Source: Bacteriovoracaceae bacterium (GTDB taxonomy: Bacteria; Bdellovibrionota; Bacteriovoracia; Bacteriovoracales; Bacteriovoracaceae). Taken from it: a DNA stretch of 35,946 nt. The position numbers were made by a program, and so were the translations under genes. The notes below the pieces were generated by a model that saw only the letters and a list, made by a program, of their open reading frames with translations, did not search any database and was not told where the DNA came from. Positions 8,003-18,100 of this stretch are shown piece after piece; within the stretch, counting starts at the first letter, position 1, and every line of letters begins with the position of its first letter. Where the stretch lies: the NCBI GenBank assembly GCA_016784965.1, contig JADHTQ010000047.1, positions 1 to 35,946 of the forward strand, in the 5' to 3' direction.

Positions 8003-9550
8003 CTATCTTATGGCCAATTTGTCACCAACTCGAATCATTCTTGATTTGACTAGACGTAGATTTGATAAAATCAAAGTGTCAAGAGATGTTCCAGTCCTTT
8101 TTGCTACTCTCCAAAGAGTATCACCTTTTTTAACTGTGTAAAAAACAGTAGGATTATATATTTTTTTGCCTCTGCGCCTTGCTAAGTTTATACGCCTTCT
8201 GTATCTCCTTCTTCGCAAAACACTTTTTCGCGGTTTTTCGTATAAATCAGCATACATTTGATCCTTTCTACTCTGACCTTGTCTAAAAGGTAAGACAACG
8301 GTTGTACCTTTTGCTAAACGCTTCTTTGTTTTAATATTATTGAATTCTCGCAAAATTTTGGGTTTTAATTTGAATTTCTTTGCTACATCATACAAAGTAG
8401 ACCTTCGTCCTCGGACTTTATAGATTTGGAAAGATTTTGCCTTTAAGTCTTGTGTCTTTATTACATCCTTCCAAACAACAGCAAAGCCTATTGGGATTCT
8501 CAGTTTATAATTTTGAACATTGGGGGGTGTATACCAACGCAAAATTTCTGGGTTGAGTCTTTGAATCTCTTCGAAGGGAATGCCTATCATCCGAGATAAA
8601 ATCATCAAATCGGTAAATGGAGGTACATCTACTTCATCAAAATCTAGGGGCTCATGAAAATCAATGTCCTCAAACCCAAACGACTTCAAATTCTTACCCA
8701 ATATTGCTAAGGCCATAATTTTTGGTACATAATTTTTTGTCTCAGATTTTAAATACCTTCCTTTTCTTAGATCCCAAAAATTTTCAGTTTTATAGCGCCT
8801 AATAGCTCGTGACATTTTACCTTCGCCTGCATTATAAGCAGCCGCCGCTAGCTCCCAAGCACCAAATTCTTTATACAATTTTTTTAAATATCTACTTGCT
8901 GCAATGGTTGCCTTGATCGGATCACGTCGTTCATCAATATACCAACTGACCCTAAGGCCGTATCTTCTTCCGGTATAAGGCATGAACTGCCAAGGCCCCA
9001 CTGCCTTGGCCCAGGATTTCGCATTATTTTGAAAACCTGACTCTGCCATAGCAAGAAAAATTAAATCACGTGGCAAACCGTGATCTTCTAAAATCAAACC
9101 CAAAATAGGTGCATATCTTCCTGCCCTTGCACTATACCGTTCAAAGAAGCCTCTTCCCCTATTTAAAAAGTAATTAATCCACTTTTTTACAGCAGGGTTA
9201 TAGACAACCGGAATATCAAAATAGTAGTTATCTAATTTTAAATGTTCAGCTCCATATAGAAAATATGTCTTTCCGTGGTGACTGTGTGGTTGTTGTATTT
9301 TTGAACTTCCTACGATCCTTTTTGGTGGTGTAGTTTGATAGTATACCGGTTTATCGCCATTTTTATCTTTTTTACTACGGGCCAAGGCAATTGCACTAGA
9401 GCTTCTAGCCACACTAACGCTATCTTGCTTTGAGCGTTTGGTGCTGCCCTCGACAGAGTCAACCCCAGAACATGAGACCACAATCATTGTGAAGAGCATT
9501 ACAATCACATATACCCCTTTTGCTCTTAATGTTACATGCAACTCTATCAT
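8003..9550 (-). CDS. mltD: membrane-bound lytic murein transglycosylase D-like lipoprotein with LysM
   Basis: A 515-residue family 1 (SLT-type) lytic transglycosylase that cleaves MurNAc-GlcNAc bonds to form 1,6-anhydroMurNAc. A lipoprotein signal ends in lipobox VVSC with Cys27. The catalytic domain spans about 140-290, with MAESGFQNNA carrying the catalytic Glu170, then AVGPWQFMPYTGRRYGL and AAAAYNAGEGKMSRAI. A divergent LysM-like unit (about 365-415) and a canonical C-terminal LysM (about 471-515, YTVKKGDTLWRVAKRTG) bind peptidoglycan, separated by a very Arg/Lys-rich linker (about 440-465). Size and layout match MltD. It leads an apparent operon with the two genes downstream. Confidence 0.93.
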   Translation of the reverse strand: MIELHVTLRAKGVYVIVMLFTMIVVSCSGVDSVEGSTKRSKQDSVSVARSSSAIALARSKKDKNGDKPVYYQTTPPKRIVGSSKIQQPHSHHGKTYFLYGAEHLKLDNYYFDIPVVYNPAVKKWINYFLNRGRGFFERYSARAGRYAPILGLILEDHGLPRDLIFLAMAESGFQNNAKSWAKAVGPWQFMPYTGRRYGLRVSWYIDERRDPIKATIAASRYLKKLYKEFGAWELAAAAYNAGEGKMSRAIRRYKTENFWDLRKGRYLKSETKNYVPKIMALAILGKNLKSFGFEDIDFHEPLDFDEVDVPPFTDLMILSRMIGIPFEEIQRLNPEILRWYTPPNVQNYKLRIPIGFAVVWKDVIKTQDLKAKSFQIYKVRGRRSTLYDVAKKFKLKPKILREFNNIKTKKRLAKGTTVVLPFRQGQSRKDQMYADLYEKPRKSVLRRRRYRRRINLARRRGKKIYNPTVFYTVKKGDTLWRVAKRTGTSLDTLILSNLRLVKSRMIRVGDKLAIR

Positions 9551-9734
9551 CCGAATGCTATCTCATTATCTTAAAATAATAATATTTAGCTTAAGATATT
9601 AAAATAGCATCTATAGTATTCTCACGCAAGGACACAATTAAAGTCAAACTACAGCAAAAAGATTCCCTTAATTTCAAATCGGTCTATTGATGCCCCCTCT
9701 AGCAATTATTACTAAACAAAGATAAAATCTAAAT

Positions 9735-10280
9735 GTGAAAAAAAGATTAAACCAACTTACAATTTACATACTTTTTGTTTACTGCTTTTTACCCTTATCC
9801 CTATATTCAAAAGTAGACCCTCCAAACTATGATTTTAGTTTAGATAGTATGAAACTTTTTGCTCCCGGGACAAATCTACAAGATATCAAACAAAAATATG
9901 GCAAAGGCGAAGTTATGGGAGGCAAGGGTGATACCAGCATTATGAAATACGATGTCATTCATTTGCGCTATAAATTCCCCATCTTCATCCAACTTTACGA
10001 GGATAAGGTTTTAGACTTCTTTATGACTCTACCTACATATTTTTTACACGACATTTTTCATCAATCACTCATTAACCGATTGGGGCCACAAGATAAGTAC
10101 TTGTTAAAAGATAGAACGGCCATTTATACCTGGAATAGCAAATCGGGATTTAGCCACTACTACAGAGGGGCATGCACCATAGTCTGTTTCCCAATGTACT
10201 ATTCAGGAGTAACTACTTCTCCACCAGAAGAATTGAATAAGTACTCCCCATTAATGATCCAATTTGGTGTAGAACGCTAA
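9735..10280 (+). CDS. small secreted protein of unknown function
   Basis: A 181-residue product starting at GTG (no in-frame ATG nearby). Residues 1-25 are a signal peptide (hydrophobic YILFVYCFLPLSLYS). The segment FAPGTNLQDIKQKYGKGEVM resembles the helix-turn of BamE/SmpA-like domains, where a pattern like G-T-x-x-x-D-I/V-x-x-x-Y/F-G recurs, but the rest does not match clearly. Two Cys in ACTIVCFP could form a disulfide. It diverges from mltD across 184 bp and overlaps the stop of lgt tail-to-tail by 4 bp. Function unknown. Confidence 0.7.
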   Translation: MKKRLNQLTIYILFVYCFLPLSLYSKVDPPNYDFSLDSMKLFAPGTNLQDIKQKYGKGEVMGGKGDTSIMKYDVIHLRYKFPIFIQLYEDKVLDFFMTLPTYFLHDIFHQSLINRLGPQDKYLLKDRTAIYTWNSKSGFSHYYRGACTIVCFPMYYSGVTTSPPEELNKYSPLMIQFGVER

Positions 10281-11074
10281 GAAAGTTTTTGAATAGGTCC
10301 AAATTTTCTTTTAATTGATAGATATAAAAAGACAAATCCTGAGCAAATCATTATTAAGCACAAGATTTGGCCCATAGTTGTAGTTCCAGCAAAATAATAA
10401 CCAAGTTGTGAGTCAGGTTCTCGAAAAAATTCAATTGAGTACCTAAAAATACCATACCCCAGTAGGTATAATGCCGAATGAAAGCCACAAATTTGAAGTT
10501 TTTTCCTTGTAAGCCATAAAATTAAAAATAAAATTAATCCTTCAAAAAGTGCTTCGTAGAGTTGGGAAGGATGTCTAGGGTAAGGTCCACCGTGCTTAAA
10601 TACTAATCCCCAAGATACATCTGTTACCCGACCATATAACTCACCATTAATGAAGTTGCCAAGCCTGCCCCATAGAACTCCCTGAGATCCAGCAACAGCT
10701 AACACATCAAACACATGAACGGGATGTAACTTATTTTTTTTGGCAAAGATGGTTAGACCAATGATCATACCTATAACGGCGCCATGATAGCTAAGTCCTC
10801 CACGCCAAACAGATAAAATTTCAGAAAGGTGACTGGAATAGTATTGCCAATTATATATAAAAACATAGATAAGCCGGGCGCCTAAAAACATTCCAATAAT
10901 CGCATGGGTAACATATGAGTCAACTTTATCGCGCGAGACTTTAAAGAGATCTTCACTTACAAGTTTTCTAAGAAAGACACCAGAGAGGACAAAGCCTAAC
11001 ACGTACATTAAACCATACCAACGTACTTGTAAGGGCCCAAGAGCAAAAATCACTGGATCAATATCAACAACCAT
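10277..11074 (-). CDS. lgt: prolipoprotein diacylglyceryl transferase
   Basis: A 265-residue integral membrane enzyme that transfers diacylglycerol from phosphatidylglycerol to the lipobox Cys of prolipoproteins, the first step of lipoprotein maturation. About seven membrane segments are visible. Family landmarks are GPLQVRWYGLMYVLGF near the N-terminus, GGLSYHGAVIG with the essential His, the Lgt signature RLGNFINGELYGR and HPSQLYEALFEG. Length is typical. It lies 26 bp downstream of the unrecognised 308-residue gene on the same strand, so the two are probably co-transcribed. It would modify the lipoproteins encoded in this window. Confidence 0.97.
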   Translation of the reverse strand: MVVDIDPVIFALGPLQVRWYGLMYVLGFVLSGVFLRKLVSEDLFKVSRDKVDSYVTHAIIGMFLGARLIYVFIYNWQYYSSHLSEILSVWRGGLSYHGAVIGMIIGLTIFAKKNKLHPVHVFDVLAVAGSQGVLWGRLGNFINGELYGRVTDVSWGLVFKHGGPYPRHPSQLYEALFEGLILFLILWLTRKKLQICGFHSALYLLGYGIFRYSIEFFREPDSQLGYYFAGTTTMGQILCLIMICSGFVFLYLSIKRKFGPIQKLS

Positions 11075-11100
11075 ATTCTAACAGCTTACACTAAAGAAAA

Positions 11101-12027
11101 TTACAATGACAAGTTCGTTCTTTGCCGAACAATTTCTTGAAACAATACCTTACCCTGAGTAATTTTAGAAAGAGTTTGAATTATCTGTCTGATTGGAACA
11201 CTCAATCCCTCATAGTCAAAATAGGTGCAGTGAGTACTTAAAAAGCTTAACAGTTCCTCCCGTGACATAGTTATACCACGGTCACCATTTGCACTTAATC
11301 TTACTGAGCTAGACCGTATAAATAAAAAGCGTTCTCCAATTTTTTTAACTCCCTCCTGAGTAAATACTTTGTTATTTACAATATCGATATAGACTGCCTT
11401 CCCCTGGGCATCATTTTGCCTTTGGACATAAAAGCCATTTTCAATTGCCTCACCCCAAAATCCAATAATCCCAAGTTGAGCCAAAGACCATCCAAGAAAT
11501 CTAGCAATTATCGATCTACTTTCAAATAGCTTCTCTTGTGATCCAAAGTCAGAATAGGTACCAAGCTCCCATCTTTTAGAAGAAATCGAATAAATCATTA
11601 TGCCCTGTTTTTTGAAACGATATATTTTATGCCCAGGTTTTGGTACTATACTTTCTGCATTATATTTATCACTATCTCTGGCCAATTCGATCTGTCTTGA
11701 AATTGCTGGAGTTGCATTTACCATAGAGAGAATTCGTACATTTGATGATTCTTCAATTTGTTCTTCAATATCCTTGACTTCATTTTCTTCAAGTTTGGTG
11801 AATCGACATTCCTCAAGAAAGCTCTCCAGTGATTCATTAAATAACTCAAGGTCACACTTGATATATATCTGACCATTACATTCGGCATTAAATTGAAAAT
11901 ACGTTAATTCTTCAGACATTTGGAGGTACCTCGCAAGTATTCTCTTAATATCATTTTCGGTTTTATTGAACAAAACCTTAACAAGCCACGCGCTGTCATA
12001 ACTTATTGATTTTGCTAGATGCTGCAC
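11101..12027 (-). CDS. unrecognised protein upstream of lgt, divergent from the NRPS/PKS operon
   Basis: A 308-residue soluble protein with no signal peptide, membrane segment or motif I recognise. Two starts are possible: GTG at 12027 (308 residues, no Shine-Dalgarno) or ATG at 11919 (272 residues, with GAGG nine bases upstream). The extra 36 residues look coding (amphipathic NKTENDIKRILARYLQ), so the choice is open. The mid-part has an acidic helix (EENEVKDIEEQIEESS). There is no visible helix-turn-helix, so a regulatory role for the adjacent biosynthetic operon is unsupported. It is probably co-transcribed with lgt. The repeat array at 12029-12093 abuts its upstream start. Confidence 0.6.
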   Translation of the reverse strand: MQHLAKSISYDSAWLVKVLFNKTENDIKRILARYLQMSEELTYFQFNAECNGQIYIKCDLELFNESLESFLEECRFTKLEENEVKDIEEQIEESSNVRILSMVNATPAISRQIELARDSDKYNAESIVPKPGHKIYRFKKQGIMIYSISSKRWELGTYSDFGSQEKLFESRSIIARFLGWSLAQLGIIGFWGEAIENGFYVQRQNDAQGKAVYIDIVNNKVFTQEGVKKIGERFLFIRSSSVRLSANGDRGITMSREELLSFLSTHCTYFDYEGLSVPIRQIIQTLSKITQGKVLFQEIVRQRTNLSL

Positions 12028-12028
12028 C

Positions 12029-12093
12029 GTGTAATTTTTACATTTGGTTCATTCTGTGGTTGTGTAATTTTGACACATTGTGTAATATATACA
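12029..12093. promoter_or_regulatory. triple-repeat operator array upstream of the NRPS/PKS operon
   Basis: Three 14-bp repeats of the form GTGTAATNNNNACA lie at 12029-12042, 12062-12075 and 12080-12093. Each contains dyad symmetry (TGTAA-N3-TTACA is perfect in the first copy and one base off in the second). The second copy extends to TGTGT-N7-ACACA (12061-12077), and ACACA-T-TGTGT (12073-12083) bridges copies two and three. Copies start 33 and 18 bp apart. They sit between two divergent genes and overlap the candidate promoter, so a dimeric regulator binding here is likely; which one is unknown. Confidence 0.55.
12060..12088 (+). promoter_or_regulatory. candidate sigma70-like promoter of the NRPS/PKS operon
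   Basis: TTGTGT (12060-12065), 17 nt, then TAATAT (12083-12088) predicts a start near 12095 and a leader of about 30 nt. A better -35 (TTGACA, 12070-12075) exists but has no -10 at proper spacing, which could suit an activator-dependent promoter. Shine-Dalgarno AGAGGA precedes the ATG at 12126. Confidence 0.4.
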
Positions 12094-12125
12094 GCAATTC
12101 ATAACTTATAGATAGAGGATAATAA

Positions 12126-15100
12126 ATGAAACATTCCAGCCTGGATTCATCAGAAAACTTTCTTTTACATAAGGTATTTACAAGTGTGGCCAAAAAATTT
12201 CCTCACAAATTGGCAATCAAACACAACCAAACACAGATAACTTATCAAAAACTTGACGAATTATCTGATCAAATGGCCAAAAATTTAATTCAACAAGGAG
12301 TTAAAGGTAACTCTTTAGTTGGAGTATGTTTAAATCGCAGCCCAGAGATGATTGCATCTCTACTGGGCATTTTTAAGGCCTCATGTGCTTATCTTCCTCT
12401 AGATCCAGATTACCCTCTTGAGCGACTCCACTATATGGCAAATGATTCAGAGATTAAACATGTTATTGTGGACAAAACTACTGATACTTTATTTGATGAT
12501 AAAAATTTATCCTGTACTGCCCTATCTATGGACAGCTTACTGGAGCAAAATAATGAATTTGAAGGCAGTTTACCTGAGCCAGAAGAAAATCCAATGGCAT
12601 ATGTCATCTATACATCTGGTTCAACGGGAAATCCAAAGGGAGTCTGTGTTAGACATCAAAGCTCTAGATTACTGCTAAAGTGGAATATTACTTCAACTAG
12701 ATTGCTAGAATGTGACACAACTTTGCAGTACTTCCCGCTTAGTTTTGATCCTTCATTTATGGAAATTTTTAGTACTTTTTTTACAGCTAAGACATTGGTG
12801 CTAATTGGAACACAAGAGAGAAAAGATCCTGCCATTTTATTAAAAACGATAATTGATGAAAAGATTAACCGCTTATCCGTTCCAATTGTCGTTTTAAATA
12901 CATTAGTTGATGAAATAAACGCCAGTGGAAAAATGCCAGCAAGCCTTTTAGAGGTTAACTGTGCTGGTGATACCATGAAAATCAACAAAACTTTGGTTGA
13001 GTTTTTCTCTCAACTCGACAATGTTCACTTAAACAATCAATATGGCCCGACCGAAGGTTGCGTAATCGTTACCAACATGAATATGCAGGGTGATCCTACC
13101 TTGTGGAGTGAGTTGCCTCCAATCGGACAACCATTAACGGGCGCCACTATCCATATTCTAGATGAGTCAATGAAGCCAGTTGCTCTTGGAGAAAAAGGTG
13201 AACTTCATATATCTGGGCCTTGTCTGGCAGTTGGCTATTGGAAAAGAGAAAAGTTAACTGCTGAGCGTTTTGTGACTGCACCTATTGATGGGGTAGATAC
13301 TAGACTCTATAAAACAGGAGACCTCGCCTCATATGATAGTGAGGGCAATGTTTTATTCCATGGAAGAATTGACCAGCAAGTTAAGATGAATGGCTTTAGA
13401 ATTGAGCTAGGTGAAATTGAAGCGACAATTATCAAACATCCAAATATTAGTGATGCTGCTGTAAAATTGATTGAAGTTAATGGTATTAAACTTTTGGCGG
13501 CTTACTATATAGGCGATACTGATTCAAAAAATTTAAGAGAGTTTTTAAAGGAGAAATTGCCAGCAAATATTCTTCCACATCGCTACAAGAAAATGGATAC
13601 ATTTCCTCTTTCTCCAAATGGCAAAGTTGATAAAAGGGCCTTTCCTGAAATCGAAGAAAGTGGTACCGGCAAAAAAGTTGATCCAATTGATCAAGCTGAG
13701 GAGAAAATTCTAAACTTATGGGAAGAGACACTAAAAATTGGGGGCATTGGCACTGAGGATAACTTTTTTGAAATCGGTGGAAACTCACTACTTGCTATTA
13801 AACTAATAGCAAAAATTAACAAAGAGCTCTCTTCCAGTATCTCTGTGGCTGAGTTTTTTCAATACCCAAATGTTTCTAAACTTGCAAAGTTTATTGGTAA
13901 TAAAATTGAAACTAAAAGAAAAAAAGCAAAAAAGAAAAATATTAGTCAAGATATTGCAGTTGTAGGACTTGCGGCAAGATTGCCAGGTGCAAGTAACGTC
14001 AGTGAATTTTGGAAAATGATCTGTGACAAAACAGAAGGTATATCATTTTTTAAAGATGATGAGATTGACTCTGCAGTTCCTGTAGAAGAGCGCAATGATC
14101 CAAACTATATAAAAGCACGTGGAATACTTGAAAATGTCGATCAATTCGATGGTAGCTTTTTTGGTCTATCTCCTAGAGTATGTGAGCTTATGGACCCACA
14201 ACTGCGCATAATGATGGAAACATCTCATCAGGCCTTAGAAAATGCGGGCATTGCTCCTACTAAGTTTGATGGCAAAATCGGTGTATTTGCTGGAATGTCA
14301 GCAAATACTTATTATAAAAACAATATCGCAAACGCTCCACAAAAGATAAAGTCTGTGGGAGAGTGGACTGTTACAACATTTAATGAAAAAGATTACATCT
14401 CTACCCAGATTGCTCATAAACTAAACCTCAATGGTCCAGCACTAAGCATTCATACCGCCTGTTCAACATCTCTTGTTGCCATAGCTTCAGCTGTTCGCTC
14501 TTTACAAGCAGGAGACTGCGAAGCTGCAATAGCAGGTGGGGTAAACGTTGAAGTTCCATCTAAAGCTGGCCACCTTTTTCAAGAAGGTGGAATTCGTACT
14601 AAAGACGGACATTGTAGACCATTTGACCATAAAAGTAGTGGCACCTTATTTTGTGACGGTGCCGGAGTTGTCGTACTTAGACCACTTGAGGATGCAATTG
14701 CTGATGGTGATACAATTTATGGTGTCATTAAAGGTGTTGGTGTAAATAATGATGGCAATGATAAGGTAAGCTTTTCAGCTCCAAGTGTAAATGGCCAGCG
14801 TGGCGCCATTGAAATGGCCCTAAATGAGGCAAACATTGATCCATCTACCATAGAATTAATGGAAGCTCATGGTACTGCTACACCAGTAGGAGACCCAATA
14901 GAGGTTGAGGCATTAACTCAAGCTTGGAATAATAAAGAGAAAAAGACTACTTACTGTGCCCTAGGTTCAGTCAAATCTAATATCGGTCATACCGTAGCAG
15001 CTGCAGGTGTTGCTGGTTTTATTAAAGCTGTATTGTCTTTAAAAAATGAAGTAATTCCTCCAAGTGCTAACTTTACTAAAGAAAATCCAGCAATTGATTT

Positions 15101-18100
15101 TGCAAGCACTCCTTTTTATGTGAGCAAAGACTTAAAAAAGTGGCAATCAAGTAAGCACCCAAGAAGAGCAGCTGTTTCTTCATTTGGTATCGGCGGTACA
15201 AACGCCCATGTTGTACTTGAAGAGTCACCTGTAAAAATAGAAAGTGACAATAAAGAAACAGAATCAACATTACCTCTTATTTTCCCTCTTTCTGCCAAAA
15301 ACTCAAATTCCCTAAATGCTTCACTCAAGCAATTAGAGGCCTTCATACAAGACAAAGAAGATAGTGATCTTCTGGACATCAGCCATACCTTAAGAGAGGG
15401 GCGTGAAAATTTTGATTTTCGTACTTCAGTTGTTGCTTCGACAAAAGATGAACTTTTAAAATCTCTTAACTCAAGTATAACTGCTGCCCTCAAATATAAT
15501 AAAGCTAGTAGAGATGATGTGATTTTTGCATTTCCTGGCCAAGGGGCCCAATACTTGGGCATGGGCGAGAGTTTATACACAAACTATAGTGTATTTCAAG
15601 AAAGTGTTGATAAATGTGCAAGCATACTAAACAAATATCTCGACTGTGATATCAGAGACATCATTTTTGGGAAAGTTGGTGATGATGATACACGGCTAAA
15701 AAATACATATTATACTCAACCATCAATATTTGTCATTGAGTACTCTCTAGCTCAACTTTATCTATCATTTGGTATCAGACCATCTGGCTTAATTGGCCAT
15801 AGTGTGGGTGAATTTGCAGCTGCTACCATTTCTGGTGTTATGAAGTTAGAAGATGCTTGTATGCTAATAGCCAAAAGAGGAACTCTAATGAGAGATCTTC
15901 CTGGCGGAAGTATGTTGAGTATCAGAGCGGCCCAAGCAGACATCCAAAAGTACCTTACAAAAAAGGTTCAGCTGGCTGCAGTTAATGGACCAAAACTTTG
16001 TGTAGTAGCAGGAGCAGATGAGCACATTGATGAGGCCATTTTAAAACTGCAAGCAGATGGTATCGCTTGCAAAAAGCTTCACACATCTCACGCATTTCAT
16101 AGCTCAATGATGGAACCAATTGTTGATCAATATACAAAAATTGTGAGTACTGTTTCTTTTAAAAGTCCAAGTATTCCTATCTTATCTACACTTACTTCTG
16201 ATTGGATAAGCAGTGAAATGGAAGATCCAAGTTACTGGGGTCGGCATGTAAGAGAGACAGTTTTATTTAACCCTGCGATTAAAAAGATAATTGACAGGAA
16301 AAAATCTGTACTACTAGAAATTGGTCCAAGAAACACTCTGGCTACACTTACTGCACAAGAAGCTAGAGTAAGCAAAGGTAGTCTTGTGTCAGTCGCCTCA
16401 ATGGAGGGTAATCCTGGAGCAGCTGAGTTGCAGGCATTCATATTATCTCTTGGCAAACTTTGGAGTCAGGGGATCGCTTTTAAGTGGAGTGACACCCATG
16501 CCGCAGCTGGCAGCAGAGTACCAATTCCTACCTACTGCTTTCAAAGAAAGAGTTTTTGGATTAGTGGTAAAAATGAAAAAGTAATTAAAAAGGCACAAAT
16601 AAAAATCAAGCGCAATAAAGGAACAGATGTGAACCAGGTATTGAATAATTTGACCAGTGATTTAAGTATTATCTTACAAGATGCTTCGGGTTTTTCTGCT
16701 GAAGAATTATCTCCAGATCAAACATTTTTAGAAATGGGGTTTGATTCACTGCTACTCACTCAAGTGGCCCTAGAGCTTGGTAGAAAATTTGAGTGCAAGC
16801 TCACTTTTAGACAACTTTTGGATGAGTTTTCAACCATCAGTTCTTTGGCATTTTTTTTGGTGAATAATGCGCCAAAAAGCATTATTATGACTTATGAGTC
16901 AAATGAAGAAGTACAAGTTGACGAAGAAGAGTTAGAAGTAAATCAGTTACAAGATCAGGATCAAATTATGGAGGAGCAGGTCCAAGTATCCCTACCACAA
17001 CCATCGGTAAGTTCTGTACCACTTGCTGATGCAAATGGCCTAGAAGCTGTTGTGGCCAAACAATTAGAGCTTATGGAAAAACAACTCCTTCTTCTACAGG
17101 GTAGATCTGTTGCGACTGCACCTACTACAACTGTAGCTAAAAAAGTAGTTAAACAAGCTGCTAAGCAAGTTGTTGTAAAAAAGACACCTGCCCAAGAAGA
17201 AAAAATTGAATCTGTTAAAGCTACAGTGGACACTTCAAAGTCTGCTTTTGGTGCACAAGCTAGAATCAACACAAAACAGGTTTCTGAGCTAGAAGCAAAA
17301 CAAATTAAAAGCCTACATAATTTCATGGATAGTTATATAGAAAAAACAAATAAATCTAAAGAATTCACGCAAAAATATCGCAAAAAAAATGCTGACCCAC
17401 GCGTCGTAACAGGGTTTAGACCTGAGATAAAAGAAATTGTTTACCCACTAGTTGTCAATAAGTCTAAAGCACAACACCTATGGGATATTGACGGAAATGA
17501 GTATGTCGATATTACTTGTGGTTTTGGATCAAACTTCTTTGGAAATCAGAACCCAAGGATTACTAAGGCACTTCACGACCAAGTTGACCGCGGATTTGAA
17601 ATTGGACCTCAACATGAATTAGTTGGTGAGTGCGCAGAACTTATTTGTGAATTCACTAAAATGGAAAGAGCTGCATTTTGCAACACAGGATCTGAGGCAG
17701 TTTTAGGAGCAATTAGAATTGCTAGAACTATATCTGGCCGCTCTAAAGTTGTTGTGTTCAAAGGCTCATATCACGGCATCAACGATGAAGTAATCGTAAG
17801 AGGTCTAAAAGATGGCAGAGCAATGCCAGCTGCAGCAGGTATCACGAAGTCTTCTGTGTCTGACATGATCGTCTTAGAATATGGTTCCGATGAAGCTTTA
17901 GAAGTTATCGAAAAAGAAGCTGCAAATATTGCGGCAGTAATAGTTGAGCCAGTCCAAAGTAGAAGAACTGAATTTAGACCTGTTGAGTTTTTAAAGAAAG
18001 TCAGAACATTGACCAGTAACCAAGATATTGCTTTTATCTTCGACGAAGTTATTACAGGCTTTAGAATTGCTCCAGGTGGTGCCCAAGAATACTTCGGTAT

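Noticed and set aside
15116-15580. 154-residue antisense reading frame inside the KS/AT region, and similar long minus-strand frames across the synthetase genes
   Set aside because: They run opposite to intact, motif-rich coding sequence, have no ribosome site and show no recognisable protein features; they are shadows of codon bias.
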